A model generated the notes under the pieces. It saw only the letters and a list, made by a program, of their open reading frames with translations. It ran no database searches and had not been told where the DNA came from. A program made the translations under genes and the position numbers. Source: Campylobacter majalis (GTDB lineage: Bacteria > Campylobacterota > Campylobacteria > Campylobacterales > Campylobacteraceae). From it: a stretch of 64,000 nucleotides of DNA. The stretch covers positions 1-64,000 of the forward strand of contig NZ_CAJHOF010000003.1 in the NCBI RefSeq assembly GCF_905120465.1. Direction: 5' to 3'. Positions 16,681 through 25,756 of the stretch are shown here, one piece after another. The first letter of the stretch is position 1. Every line of letters starts with the position of its first letter.

Positions 16681-17220
16681 ATGAAAATTATATCGATTTT
16701 ATTTTTTATAACAAATTTAATCTTTGCAAAAGCATTAATTGTAGATGAATCGCATTCAAACATAGGCTTTACGGCAAAACATCTAGGCATTACAAATATA
16801 TTTGGGAATTTTAATAACTACACTACCGAAATAAAAATGAAAAACAAAATCCCAACCGTAATCACGGCCAAAATAGATCCTAATTCTGTTTTTACCAAAA
16901 ACGAATCACGCGACAGAACGTTAAGAAGCGATGTGTTTTTTGACACTAAAAATTTTAAAAGTATTGATTTTAAAATGACAAAATTTCAAGAAGATACAGT
17001 TTATGCAATTCTTACAATAAAAGGAGTTAGTCTGCCAATAAAACTAAGCTATAAATACAATGGTGAAAAAATAGACAAATCAGGCACCAATAAAATTGGT
17101 TTTTCTCTTTATGGAACAATTAATAGATTAGATTTTAATATAGGAGAAAAATATCCCACCGAATTAGTAAATGATGAGATAAAAATCACAATTGATTTGC
17201 AATTGATTAGTCAAAAATAA
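16681..17220 (+). CDS. YceI-family periplasmic lipid-binding protein
   Basis: 179 aa. A signal peptide (about residues 1-17) precedes the YceI lipocalin-like fold, with hallmark segments DESHSNIGFTAKHLGI near the N terminus and SRDRTLRSDVFFDTKNF in the middle. Family members bind polyisoprenoid or amide lipids in the periplasm. It lies 12 bases after pldA, so the two are probably co-transcribed. Its 3' end overlaps the convergent nicotinate phosphoribosyltransferase gene by 14 bases. Confidence 0.9.
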   Translation: MKIISILFFITNLIFAKALIVDESHSNIGFTAKHLGITNIFGNFNNYTTEIKMKNKIPTVITAKIDPNSVFTKNESRDRTLRSDVFFDTKNFKSIDFKMTKFQEDTVYAILTIKGVSLPIKLSYKYNGEKIDKSGTNKIGFSLYGTINRLDFNIGEKYPTELVNDEIKITIDLQLISQK

Positions 17221-18301
17221 CCTTTTTTAATCGATTTGAAGAGATGTTTTTACGACCATACTTTGCTTGTGGTTTGCCATTTAATTCAACCAAATCACCA
17301 GTAAAACCAACAGTATCATTTCTCGTGATAAAACTACCAACACCATAAACATCAACTGGCACTTTTAAACTTTCAAAAATTTGGATTTTTTCAGGAGTAA
17401 ATCCAGAGCTTACTACAATTTTAACATGGTTAAAATTCTCTCTATCAAGGGCATCTCTTAATGCAAATATAAGCTCTTTGCAAACCCCATGTGCATCAAA
17501 TCCACTAATGTCTTTGCCTATGAAATACTTATCTATAAGATTTGCCGACGTATCCACTCTAACGGCACTTAGTTTATCTCCAAACACCCTAGCAACACGC
17601 AATGCATCAGTTACAACGTCATTATTATAATCAACCAAAGCCGTCATTGGCTCATCTGGATATGTATCATGATATATCTCACACGCCCTTATCACATCTC
17701 CACCACACATCTGTATAAGTGCGTGTGGCATTGTGCCTTGACCTTTAGCTCCCCACCACGCCCCAAGAGCGTCAGTTGCAACTAGCCTAATACCAGCGAC
17801 ATAACACGCATATCCATCGCCCATTTGAGTGACTATATCATCTTGGCGATCTGCCATGCAAAATATAGTTTTGCCCTGACATGCTTTTTTAGCACGAAAA
17901 GCATTTGTGGCAACCGAACTACGCCTTGCCAAAACAGCATCGATTACATTTTCTAAATAGCCAAAATTCTCATACTTGCCACTTACTTTTAGCACTGGCT
18001 CATACGCACTAATCATATCTCCGTCATCCAAAGCAAAAATTTCAAGCTCATGCGTATCTACGCCATACTCCTTAATCATTGCCAATGCTTCATCTATCCC
18101 ACACAGCATTATGTTATCTTTACGCTCAAACCACTGCATTGTTACTGTCTGATTTGGTTGATGTTTTGTGATGATATTTCTTACTTTTTTAAAATACTCA
18201 GCCGTGTAAAATCCATGCCCTATTCGCTCATCAAATTTAAATGTCTTATTGCTTAAGCGAGAAATTTTACCACACTCTTTTAACTTAACTTCATCTATCA
18301 T
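17207..18301 (-). CDS. pncB: Nicotinate phosphoribosyltransferase
   Basis: 364 aa from the ATG at 18301, which has AGGA six bases upstream. A TTG further upstream (18334) would add 11 residues but has no ribosome-binding site. The enzyme converts nicotinate and PRPP to nicotinate mononucleotide for NAD salvage. Conserved segments are FDERIGHGFYTAEYF, RRSSVATNAFRAKKA, HALIQMCGGD, VDYNNDVV, VRVDTSAN and GVGSFITRND. Its closest relatives are the archaeal/Campylobacter form rather than E. coli PncB. Confidence 0.88.
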   Translation of the reverse strand: MIDEVKLKECGKISRLSNKTFKFDERIGHGFYTAEYFKKVRNIITKHQPNQTVTMQWFERKDNIMLCGIDEALAMIKEYGVDTHELEIFALDDGDMISAYEPVLKVSGKYENFGYLENVIDAVLARRSSVATNAFRAKKACQGKTIFCMADRQDDIVTQMGDGYACYVAGIRLVATDALGAWWGAKGQGTMPHALIQMCGGDVIRACEIYHDTYPDEPMTALVDYNNDVVTDALRVARVFGDKLSAVRVDTSANLIDKYFIGKDISGFDAHGVCKELIFALRDALDRENFNHVKIVVSSGFTPEKIQIFESLKVPVDVYGVGSFITRNDTVGFTGDLVELNGKPQAKYGRKNISSNRLKKVIFD

Positions 18302-18510
18302 TTTGCTTCCTAAATTTTTGTGTAAATTTATCAAAATTTTATAAATATAAGCTAAGATTTAAGGTAAAATACTAAATTAAAACAAAAGTTGAAATTTTAG
18401 ACACTATCTTAGTTTTACTAGTTTGTATTGTTGGATTTTGTAATTGTGCTATGCGTATTTTAATAGCCAAAAAATAAAAATTAAAATTAAATTTCAATCA
18501 AGGATAAAAA

Positions 18511-20101
18511 ATGAACGAAATCTCAAATAGCGACATTATATCGCAAACTCAAAGCTCGTATGATGAATATGGCTATATCTCAGGTGCATTTAATTTTACG
18601 TCACCTTTGAGACTTGAGGCTATTGGTAGATTCTTATCGCTAAGCCCAATACGTGCAAGTGATGCTAAAATTTTAGAAATAGGCTCATCTTATGGTGGAA
18701 ATATCATACCTTTTGCTTTACACAACCCAAATGCAACTATTGTAGGAATTGATCTAAGTCAAGTCCAAGTCGATGCTGGTAATGAAATAATTAACAAAAT
18801 TGGACTAAAAAATATCAAACTAATACAAAAAGACATCACTCAATCAGATGAAATTTTATCCAGTTATGGGGGGGGGGTTTGACTATATTATATGTCATGG
18901 CGTGTATAGCTGGGTGCCAAAAAATGTGCAAGATGCAATCTTAAACACAATCAAAAATCACATGTCACCAAACGGCATAGCATTTGTTAGCTACAACACA
19001 TATCCTGGTTGGAAGTATATTGAAGTTATTAAAGACTTCATGTTTTTTGCCTCACGCAAATTTCAAGATCCAGCACAAAAACTAAAAGCATCTTTAGATG
19101 CACTACAAACATACAAAGCTACACTACAAAATTTAGACACCCTAGAAGGCAAGATGTGTCTAAAATGGATAGATCACGTATTGTATTACACAAAAACAAA
19201 ACATGGCAGTAGTTACATCATACATGAATATTTAGAGGCTATCAATGAGCCATTTTATTTTACAAATTTTGCTCAAAATTTACAAAAATATAACCTTGAA
19301 TACCTAAGCGACAGCGATCTAAATGATATATTACAAGCTCAAACAGGAAATGAACAAGCTGATGAGTATGCTAAGCAAAATAATTTAGATAGGATAGAGC
19401 AAGAGCAATTTATAGATTTTTGCACCCAAAGAACTTTTCGCCAAAGCCTAATAGTGCATCAAGATGTATATAATAATGCAAAAAGAGACATTGGCGTCAA
19501 TGAAGTAAGTAAGCTTTATTTGATTGATTATTTTAAAAAGGACAAAGCAACTTATTTAAATTTAGAAAATCGCCAAATGAGCGATACTTACGCATGGCTA
19601 TATGAGATGTTTAATGAAAATTTTCCAAAAAGCATGAGTTTGGCTGAGATTTTAAACTCTATACCATCTCAAAACAAACTAGCAGCATATCTTGGCTTTA
19701 TACATATATTATCAAATCACTCAACATTCATGCCAAAGCCTTATGAGTGCATACGATATGAAGTTGGCAAAACAAGACTAAAACCAGCAGTCAAAGAGTA
19801 TCTAAAATACTTTTTACATAACGAAAATCCACTTATTATCCCAGCTAATGAGTATAACTATACTTGGCACGCAACTAAGCTAGAATTTTACACAGCATTA
19901 AAATTTGATGGCAAAAATAGTATGCTAGATATAAAAAACTCTGTTGAAAAATATATCAAAACAAACAAAATTCAGCCAAAAACACAAGATGACAAAGAGA
20001 TAAAAGGTGCTAAGGCATTAAATGAGTATTTGATTAATTATGTATTTGACATAGAAAATAAATTGGCACAAATGTATTTTTTTGAAAAAATTTATATCTA
20101 A
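18511..20101 (+). CDS. Phase-variable SAM methyltransferase with regulatory domain (OFF as read)
   Basis: The gene is split by a G10 tract at 18868-18877. The first frame runs 18511-18882 and ends in GGGV-stop. The second frame continues from the tract to 20101. With nine Gs the two join in frame into a protein of 529 aa. The N-terminal part has the SAM-binding motif EIGSSYGGN and acidic motif GIDLS. Beyond the tract, FDYIICHGVYSWVP continues the class I methyltransferase fold, followed by a methyltransferase regulatory domain (PF10119-like) in the middle and a C-terminal helical part. The target is unknown. As read, the protein would be truncated after 123 residues. Confidence 0.88.
18868..18877. 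repeat. G10 homopolymer (phase-variation tract)
   Basis: Ten consecutive Gs inside the methyltransferase coding region. This is the only G/C homopolymer of this length in the window. Campylobacter uses G/C tracts of 8-12 for slipped-strand phase variation. Here length 9 (or 12) would restore the frame; 10 puts a TGA straight after it. Confidence 0.93.
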
Positions 20102-20126
20102 TTTAAAATAAACTATTTTTTTGTGC

Positions 20127-20132
20127 TACAAT
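20127..20132 (+). promoter_or_regulatory. Candidate -10 box for topA (TACAAT)
   Basis: TGTGCTACAAT gives an extended -10 (TG then TACAAT) 34 bases before the topA ATG. No clear -35 is expected for sigma-70 promoters of this group. Confidence 0.45.
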
Positions 20133-20165
20133 TACAAAAAATATAATTAATGTAAGGAAAGTAAA

Positions 20166-22265
20166 ATGAGTGATTTAATAATAGTAGAATCACCAGCAAA
20201 AGCAAAGACAATCAAAAATTTCTTAGGTAATGACTACAACGTCATAGCTAGTAAAGGGCATATTAGAGATCTTCCAAAAACTAGCTTTGGCATCAAAATA
20301 GAAGGCGAGAAATTTACACCAGAATATCGTGTAAGCACAGATCACTCAAAAATAGTAAAAGAGATAAAAGAACTAGCAAAAACAGCAAATAACATCTATC
20401 TAGCAACGGACGAGGATAGAGAGGGCGAGGCTATAGCATTTCACATAGCTAGTGCTATAGGAAAAGACGCCACAAAGCTACCACGTATAGTCTTTCACGA
20501 AATAACCAAAACCGCTATAAACAATGCACTACAAAATCCACGTATCATAGACATGAATAGCGTAAATGCACAACAAGCAAGACGCCTACTTGATCGTATA
20601 GTTGGCTACAAGCTAAGTCCTTTGCTAAATTTAAAAATCCAAAAAGGACTATCAGCTGGGCGTGTGCAAAGTGCGGCATTAAAAATCATAGTAGATCGCG
20701 AGCGAGAGATACAAGCATTTGTGCCGATTAAATATTTTAGCATAGATACAGTGTTTAAAAAGGATTTAGAAGCTGAGCTTGTAAAATTTCAAAATCAAAA
20801 AATAGAAAAACTAACCATACAAAATCCAGATCGAGCAAAACTAATCGTTGATACACTATCAAATGATAATTACACAGTGCGTGAAATAGAAAGCAAAGAG
20901 AGAAAAACATCGCCGCAACCGCCATTTATGACATCAACACTTCAGCAAAGTGCCTCAAATCGCCTTGGATTTAGCCCACGAAAAACAATGATGATAGCAC
21001 AATCACTATACGAAGGCGTGCAAACTCACGAAGGCTTTATGGGTGCGATCACATACATGAGAACGGATAGTTTAAATTTAGCCAAAGAAGCAGTTGAAGA
21101 TGCTAGAAATCTTATAAAATCAGAATATGGCGAAAAATACCTACCAAACAAAGCAGTCTCATATGTGACAAAATCAAAAGGAGCACAAGAAGCTCACGAA
21201 GCAATACGACCTACAAATTTAGCCTTTACTCCGATAATTGCTGCTAAATTTTTAGAAAAAGATGCTTTAAAGCTCTACACATTAATATATAATCGATTCA
21301 TAGCCTGTCAAATGAGTCCTAGTATTAGTCAAACACAAAATGTATTTGTATGTGGTGAAAATGGTGAATTTAAAATAAGTGGGAAAAAGGTGCTTTTTGA
21401 TGGGTTTTACAAGGTCTATGGAGACCTGGATAAGGATTTAATTTTACCTGATTTAAAAATTGGCGATAAAATGCAACTGCAAAACATAAAACAAACAGAG
21501 CATTTTACAGAACCTCCATCAAGATACTCAGAAGCAGGATTAGTAAAAAAATTAGAAAGTTTAGGCATAGGCAGACCATCCACTTACGCACCAACTATCT
21601 CGCTACTAACATCACGTGAATATGTCAAAACTGAAAAAAAACAGCTTATTCCAAATGAAATAGCATTTAAAATGATAAGTGTTTTAGAAGAGCATTTTAA
21701 TGATATTGTTGATAGTGAATTTACTTCAAACATGGAGGCAAAATTAGATTTAATAGCTGATAATAAAGCCGATTGGCAACATGTTTTGTATGAGTTTTAC
21801 TATCCATTTATGGATAAAATTTCAAGTGGCAAAACTGGAATAAAAAGCCTAAAAGTTGCAACTCCAATAGGTGAAAAATGTCCAGAATGTGGGGGCGATT
21901 TACTAGAAAGAAGTGGTAAATTTGGCAAATTTATAGCATGTGGTAATTTTCCAAAATGCAAATATTCACGCAATATTAAAGACGAGCAGACACAAGCAGA
22001 CACAAACAAACCAACAAGCACAAAGCGTGAATTAAAAAAACTAGAAGTTCCTTGTCCTAAATGTGGAGGCGAGATAGTTGAGCGATTTTCAAGACGTGGT
22101 AAATTTTATGGTTGTGCAAACTATCCAAAGTGCGATTATATATCAAATTATGAACCAGTGCTTGAAAAGTGCAGTGAGTGCGGAGGCGACATGATACGAA
22201 AAGAGCTAAAAAAAGGCAATTTTCACGAATGCGTTAAGTGCAAAACAAAAGTAAGCGTAGAATAA
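20166..22265 (+). CDS. topA: DNA topoisomerase I
   Basis: 699 aa type IA topoisomerase that relaxes negative supercoils. The N-terminal TOPRIM domain (IVESPAKAKTI, DEDREGEAI), the active-site region GAITYMRTDS near residue 298, and three C-terminal four-cysteine zinc ribbons (CPECGG..CGNFPKC, CPKCGG..CANYPKC, CSECGG..CVKC) are all present. The ATG follows AAGGAAAG. It is monocistronic, followed by a 0.7-kb gene-free gap. Confidence 0.97.
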   Translation: MSDLIIVESPAKAKTIKNFLGNDYNVIASKGHIRDLPKTSFGIKIEGEKFTPEYRVSTDHSKIVKEIKELAKTANNIYLATDEDREGEAIAFHIASAIGKDATKLPRIVFHEITKTAINNALQNPRIIDMNSVNAQQARRLLDRIVGYKLSPLLNLKIQKGLSAGRVQSAALKIIVDREREIQAFVPIKYFSIDTVFKKDLEAELVKFQNQKIEKLTIQNPDRAKLIVDTLSNDNYTVREIESKERKTSPQPPFMTSTLQQSASNRLGFSPRKTMMIAQSLYEGVQTHEGFMGAITYMRTDSLNLAKEAVEDARNLIKSEYGEKYLPNKAVSYVTKSKGAQEAHEAIRPTNLAFTPIIAAKFLEKDALKLYTLIYNRFIACQMSPSISQTQNVFVCGENGEFKISGKKVLFDGFYKVYGDLDKDLILPDLKIGDKMQLQNIKQTEHFTEPPSRYSEAGLVKKLESLGIGRPSTYAPTISLLTSREYVKTEKKQLIPNEIAFKMISVLEEHFNDIVDSEFTSNMEAKLDLIADNKADWQHVLYEFYYPFMDKISSGKTGIKSLKVATPIGEKCPECGGDLLERSGKFGKFIACGNFPKCKYSRNIKDEQTQADTNKPTSTKRELKKLEVPCPKCGGEIVERFSRRGKFYGCANYPKCDYISNYEPVLEKCSECGGDMIRKELKKGNFHECVKCKTKVSVE

Positions 22266-22987
22266 AACAACTCATTTTATGGCAATTATGTCACATAGGC
22301 ACAAATAAGATGTGTTAGTTTTGGCAATAACAAGCAAAACACAAAACCAAAAACAACAGCGATTACAAGGAAGGATATGGGCTTACTTAACTAGCCTATG
22401 TTCGCACAAACGAGCAAATTGGTGCCAAATAAAGATTTGCCAAAACTTTTAGTTTTATTTACCACTGCTTACAAAACAGTATATACTAAAAATTTATAAA
22501 GGTAGCATCAAATTAGCCTAAATCAAGCAAAACAAGCTTTCTTACAGAGTGCTAAAGCACAAGAATCTGTGGAATTATTAATGCTATTTTAAGCAACAAA
22601 CAAAGCGAAGTTAAAAAAGTATTTATACTATTTAAAATTTAAAAGCTAATAAAATCAGTGAAATTTTAGAATTTAGTTTATGCAAAATTTTAAAGTAAAT
22701 CTGTGTATATACTACAGCTAGATAAAAGCCTATTGACAAAGTTCATTAAAAGATAGTTTATAAGGGTATGTTTTGCTTACAGCTACAAATGAAGTAAAGT
22801 AGAGTTTGGATTAAAAACTTAGAATTTTTATAAATTTTATTAAAATTAATAAGAGAAAATCTGATTAAGTTAAATTTACACTAAGTTTTATCCAAAGCTT
22901 TTAAGAAATATTTAAATTTAGCCTATCACGTTTTGCGTTTAAAATTTATTTTATCTTAAAACTAAAGATAGGCAAATTTTAAGTTAC
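22266..22987. other. Gene-free 722-bp gap after topA
   Basis: No ORF with coding character is seen on either strand. A decayed copy of the dispersed repeat lies at 22771-22815. The rest is AT-rich with many stops and may be decayed coding DNA. Confidence 0.6.
22771..22815 (+). repeat. Dispersed intergenic repeat, copy 2
   Basis: About 45 bases, 34 of 44 aligned positions shared with 42491-42534. The nine substitutions are all transitions, plus one gap. The inner CTAC...GTAG part is also related to the minus strand of the 31-bp tandem unit at 11504-11565. Confidence 0.5.
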
Positions 22988-24658
22988 TTATTGTGTAAAA
23001 TCATTCTGTCTTGCTAAAATTTGTGCTTTTATCATAACTTTTGCCTTACAATCACTGCAACAATAAAGCGTTTTAATTTTTTCTGGATAATCAGCAAATT
23101 TCGGTGCCATTAATGTTGCAATTTTCTCAACTGCCTTTTTAGTGGCAAATTCCTTACCACACTCTACGCATTTAAATAGTTCATCACGAGCAAGTTCTGT
23201 ATAAGTAAAGCTTTGTGGCTTTAGCTCTATCACTCCACGATGTAAAAACAACGTATCTTTTTCGGCACAACTTAGCTCACAATACCCACACGCAGTACAG
23301 ATACTAGGATTAAATTTAATGCTATTACTCGCCTTATCAGCAATTAAAGCATTTACATTACAAGCACCTACACAACTTAAGCACAAGGTGCAAGTATCAC
23401 GGTTTATCTCAATTTTGCCATATCTAATCAACTCATCTGTATAAACTTCACCCAAATCACCATCGCCAACTATATAGGACAATCGTTTTGAGAAAATCTC
23501 TCGCTTAGGCAATGCATACTCACTTGTGCTATACTCGCTACCACTTATGATTTTTGCCATGTCTAAAGCAGCCCTTAGCGTATCTTCATCTCTCGCTACA
23601 TAAATAGCCTTGGTTTTAAACTTTAACTCATAAATTTGATTTATTATCAAAACCGCTTCATTTAAAACACGAGATGGACTTGGCGAATAAATAACCACAC
23701 TACTACCACTTTCTTGAAGCAAAGTAAGCAAATGTGCCTCGCTTAAAAATTTCTCACTCCATGCACCAAATGGCAAAACACCACTAGGCAAACTCACACT
23801 CACATCATCAAAACAGGCATTAGGCACGACAAGCGGTATCTTGCCCTTATACATACGTGCTATTTGGGCAAAGCTCTGACGAGTAATGCGAGAGTAATCA
23901 ATCGCACCACTTGGACAAACCCCAACACACTCTCCACAATCCACGCAGTCAATATGAGAAAACACAAGATGCTTTGTTTCATCATCTTTTAATATCGCGA
24001 CACTAGGGCATACATCGGCACATTTTGCACATATTTCGTGGCGTCTTTCATGATATTGGCATATACTTTGGTCATAATGAATATAGCTCTTATAAGAATA
24101 AATAGGGTGATGTGTGTCAAGATAGGCTAAAATTTCATCATCGCTAAGAGTTGAGATCTCAATACATCCACTTTGTTTTAACATATAATTTTGTGCATTA
24201 TTTACCAGCATAAAGTCAAACTCTATCTCATACTCTTCATTATCTTTTAAAACTATCGCACCAAGCTCACCAGCGCTACCATAGACAAATTTTATCTCAA
24301 AATGATTTAGCCAAATGCTCTTATACCCGCCCTGACTTAATCTCTCATCTAAGCTTTTTCGTTCGCTATTGCTTACAACTAAGATATTTTTTCCAGTCTT
24401 TTTCTTATAATCTACATCTTTTGCTAAATCAAAAGCACTAGCACGTGCCTCATATAAAAGCAGTGTATTTTTTGCCTTGGTAAGCGTATCATCAAGTGTA
24501 TTTTTAAGATAAAAATCAATCTCGTGTGCCACTATATCAGCTTTTAGCTTATCTGAGTTAGATATAAGAAATTTTGCGTTTAAATCGTTTGAAATCTCAA
24601 TTTGTTCGTTTAAAACTATAGGTTCATCTAGTGTATTATAAAAACCAAATTCTTTCAT
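22988..24658 (-). CDS. Multi-cluster 4Fe-4S ferredoxin-like protein
   Basis: 556 aa cytoplasmic protein. Two ferredoxin modules are seen. The first, around residues 208-258, has CAKCADVCP and CVDCGECVGVCP; the second, around 410-465, has CTLCLSCVGACN and CTACGYCELSCA. Together they suggest four [4Fe-4S] clusters. The C-terminal region has CVECGKEF and CCSDCKAK, a likely zinc ribbon. From memory C. jejuni has a similar large ferredoxin near its selenocysteine and formate dehydrogenase genes, so a role in maturing or serving a molybdo-enzyme is possible. No partner lies beside it here. Confidence 0.8.
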   Translation of the reverse strand: MKEFGFYNTLDEPIVLNEQIEISNDLNAKFLISNSDKLKADIVAHEIDFYLKNTLDDTLTKAKNTLLLYEARASAFDLAKDVDYKKKTGKNILVVSNSERKSLDERLSQGGYKSIWLNHFEIKFVYGSAGELGAIVLKDNEEYEIEFDFMLVNNAQNYMLKQSGCIEISTLSDDEILAYLDTHHPIYSYKSYIHYDQSICQYHERRHEICAKCADVCPSVAILKDDETKHLVFSHIDCVDCGECVGVCPSGAIDYSRITRQSFAQIARMYKGKIPLVVPNACFDDVSVSLPSGVLPFGAWSEKFLSEAHLLTLLQESGSSVVIYSPSPSRVLNEAVLIINQIYELKFKTKAIYVARDEDTLRAALDMAKIISGSEYSTSEYALPKREIFSKRLSYIVGDGDLGEVYTDELIRYGKIEINRDTCTLCLSCVGACNVNALIADKASNSIKFNPSICTACGYCELSCAEKDTLFLHRGVIELKPQSFTYTELARDELFKCVECGKEFATKKAVEKIATLMAPKFADYPEKIKTLYCCSDCKAKVMIKAQILARQNDFTQ

Positions 24659-24815
24659 TTAGTACCTCAAAATTTTTGTTAATTGATAATACAACTATTT
24701 ATTTTAAAACATAGTTAAAATTTAGATTTAACATAACTATGTCAAAAATCTAAGCCACTAAATTTAAAAGTAAAACAACGTGGGGTAAAAAATAAATTAT
24801 AATTAAGCAAGAATT

Positions 24816-24838
24816 GAAGATGGCAATAAACCATCTCC
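24816..24838 (-). terminator. Likely terminator of the rplM-rpsI operon
   Basis: An 8-bp stem with one G-T wobble (24816-24823 with 24831-24838) and a 7-base loop lies 13 bases beyond the rpsI stop. The following minus-strand sequence is T-rich but not a clean T-run. Confidence 0.5.
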
Positions 24839-24850
24839 AAAAATAAAACA

Positions 24851-25240
24851 TTATCTTTTTGAGAATTGTGGGCTACGTCTAGCTTTTCTCTTACCAAATT
24901 TCTTACGTTCAACAACACGTGAATCACGAGTTAATAAGCCTTTTGGTTTTAAAGCTGCTCTAAAATCAGCATCCATAGCAGCCAAAGCACGTGAAATGCC
25001 GTGCCTTAATGCTTCAGCTTGAGCTGAATATCCGCCACCTAAAGTTGTAGCTTTAACATCTATCAAGCTCTCTTGTTTGGTTGCAAGTAATGGTTGAACC
25101 ACTTTTAATTTAATAGCTTCATGTCCACCTAGCCATGTATTTAAATCCATACCATTTACTAAAATTTTTCCGCTACCAGATTTTATCCAAACCTTAGCAA
25201 CTGCTGTTTTTCTTTTACCTGTTGCATAAACTGTTGCCAT
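24851..25240 (-). CDS. rpsI: 30S ribosomal protein S9
   Basis: 129 aa, normal length. The N-terminal [14 protein letters not shown] and the C-terminal [16 protein letters not shown] (basic tail ending in KR, which reaches the P-site tRNA) are the S9 signatures. It lies two bases after rplM in the universal L13-S9 operon. Confidence 0.98.
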   Translation of the reverse strand: MATVYATGKRKTAVAKVWIKSGSGKILVNGMDLNTWLGGHEAIKLKVVQPLLATKQESLIDVKATTLGGGYSAQAEALRHGISRALAAMDADFRAALKPKGLLTRDSRVVERKKFGKRKARRSPQFSKR

Positions 25241-25242
25241 TA

Positions 25243-25668
25243 TTATTTTCCTTCTTTAGCGATTTGAGCAGTATGTGGGTGTTCGCTACCTTCATACACT
25301 TTTAGTTTTTTAATCATCTCTTTACCAAGTTTTGTCTTAGGAAGCATTCCGCGAACAGCTAATTTGTATAGTTTAACTGGATTATTTGCTAATAAATCTC
25401 CAAATTTTTCACTTTTTACGCTACCAAAATAGCCTGAATGTCTATGGTACAGCTTTTGCTCTGCCTTATTTGCACCTGTAAATTCAGCCTTAGATGCGTT
25501 TATAATGATGACATAATCGCCACAATCAACGTTTGGTGTATAAGATGGTTTGTGTTTGCCACGAAGTAGTGTTGCTACCTCTGTAAGAAGCCTACCAAAA
25601 CGCTTACCAGTCGCATCAAGAACGATCCAGTCACGTTTTACTTCGTTTGGCTTTGTTACTTTTGTCAT
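25243..25668 (-). CDS. rplM: 50S ribosomal protein L13
   Basis: 141 aa. Diagnostic segments are [33 protein letters not shown], and [16 protein letters not shown]. First gene of the rplM-rpsI operon. A TATACAAT -10 candidate lies about 35 bases upstream of the ATG. Confidence 0.98.
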   Translation of the reverse strand: MTKVTKPNEVKRDWIVLDATGKRFGRLLTEVATLLRGKHKPSYTPNVDCGDYVIIINASKAEFTGANKAEQKLYHRHSGYFGSVKSEKFGDLLANNPVKLYKLAVRGMLPKTKLGKEMIKKLKVYEGSEHPHTAQIAKEGK

Positions 25669-25702
25669 ATTTTTGCCTTTGCCAAATAAATTTTAAAATG
25701 GG

Positions 25703-25710
25703 ATTGTATA
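25703..25710 (-). promoter_or_regulatory. Candidate -10 box for rplM-rpsI
   Basis: On the minus strand the sequence is TATACAAT, 35-42 bases upstream of the rplM ATG, within the 88-base gap after addA. Confidence 0.4.
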
Positions 25711-25756
25711 TAAATACAGCTTACAATTAACTTAATTTCAGCATAATTTAAACTAA

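Noticed and set aside
18848-20101. Second methyltransferase frame as an independent gene starting at 18848
   Set aside because: Its first codons are the out-of-frame reading of the upstream gene through the G-tract; the protein lacks the SAM motif I, which lies in the first frame.
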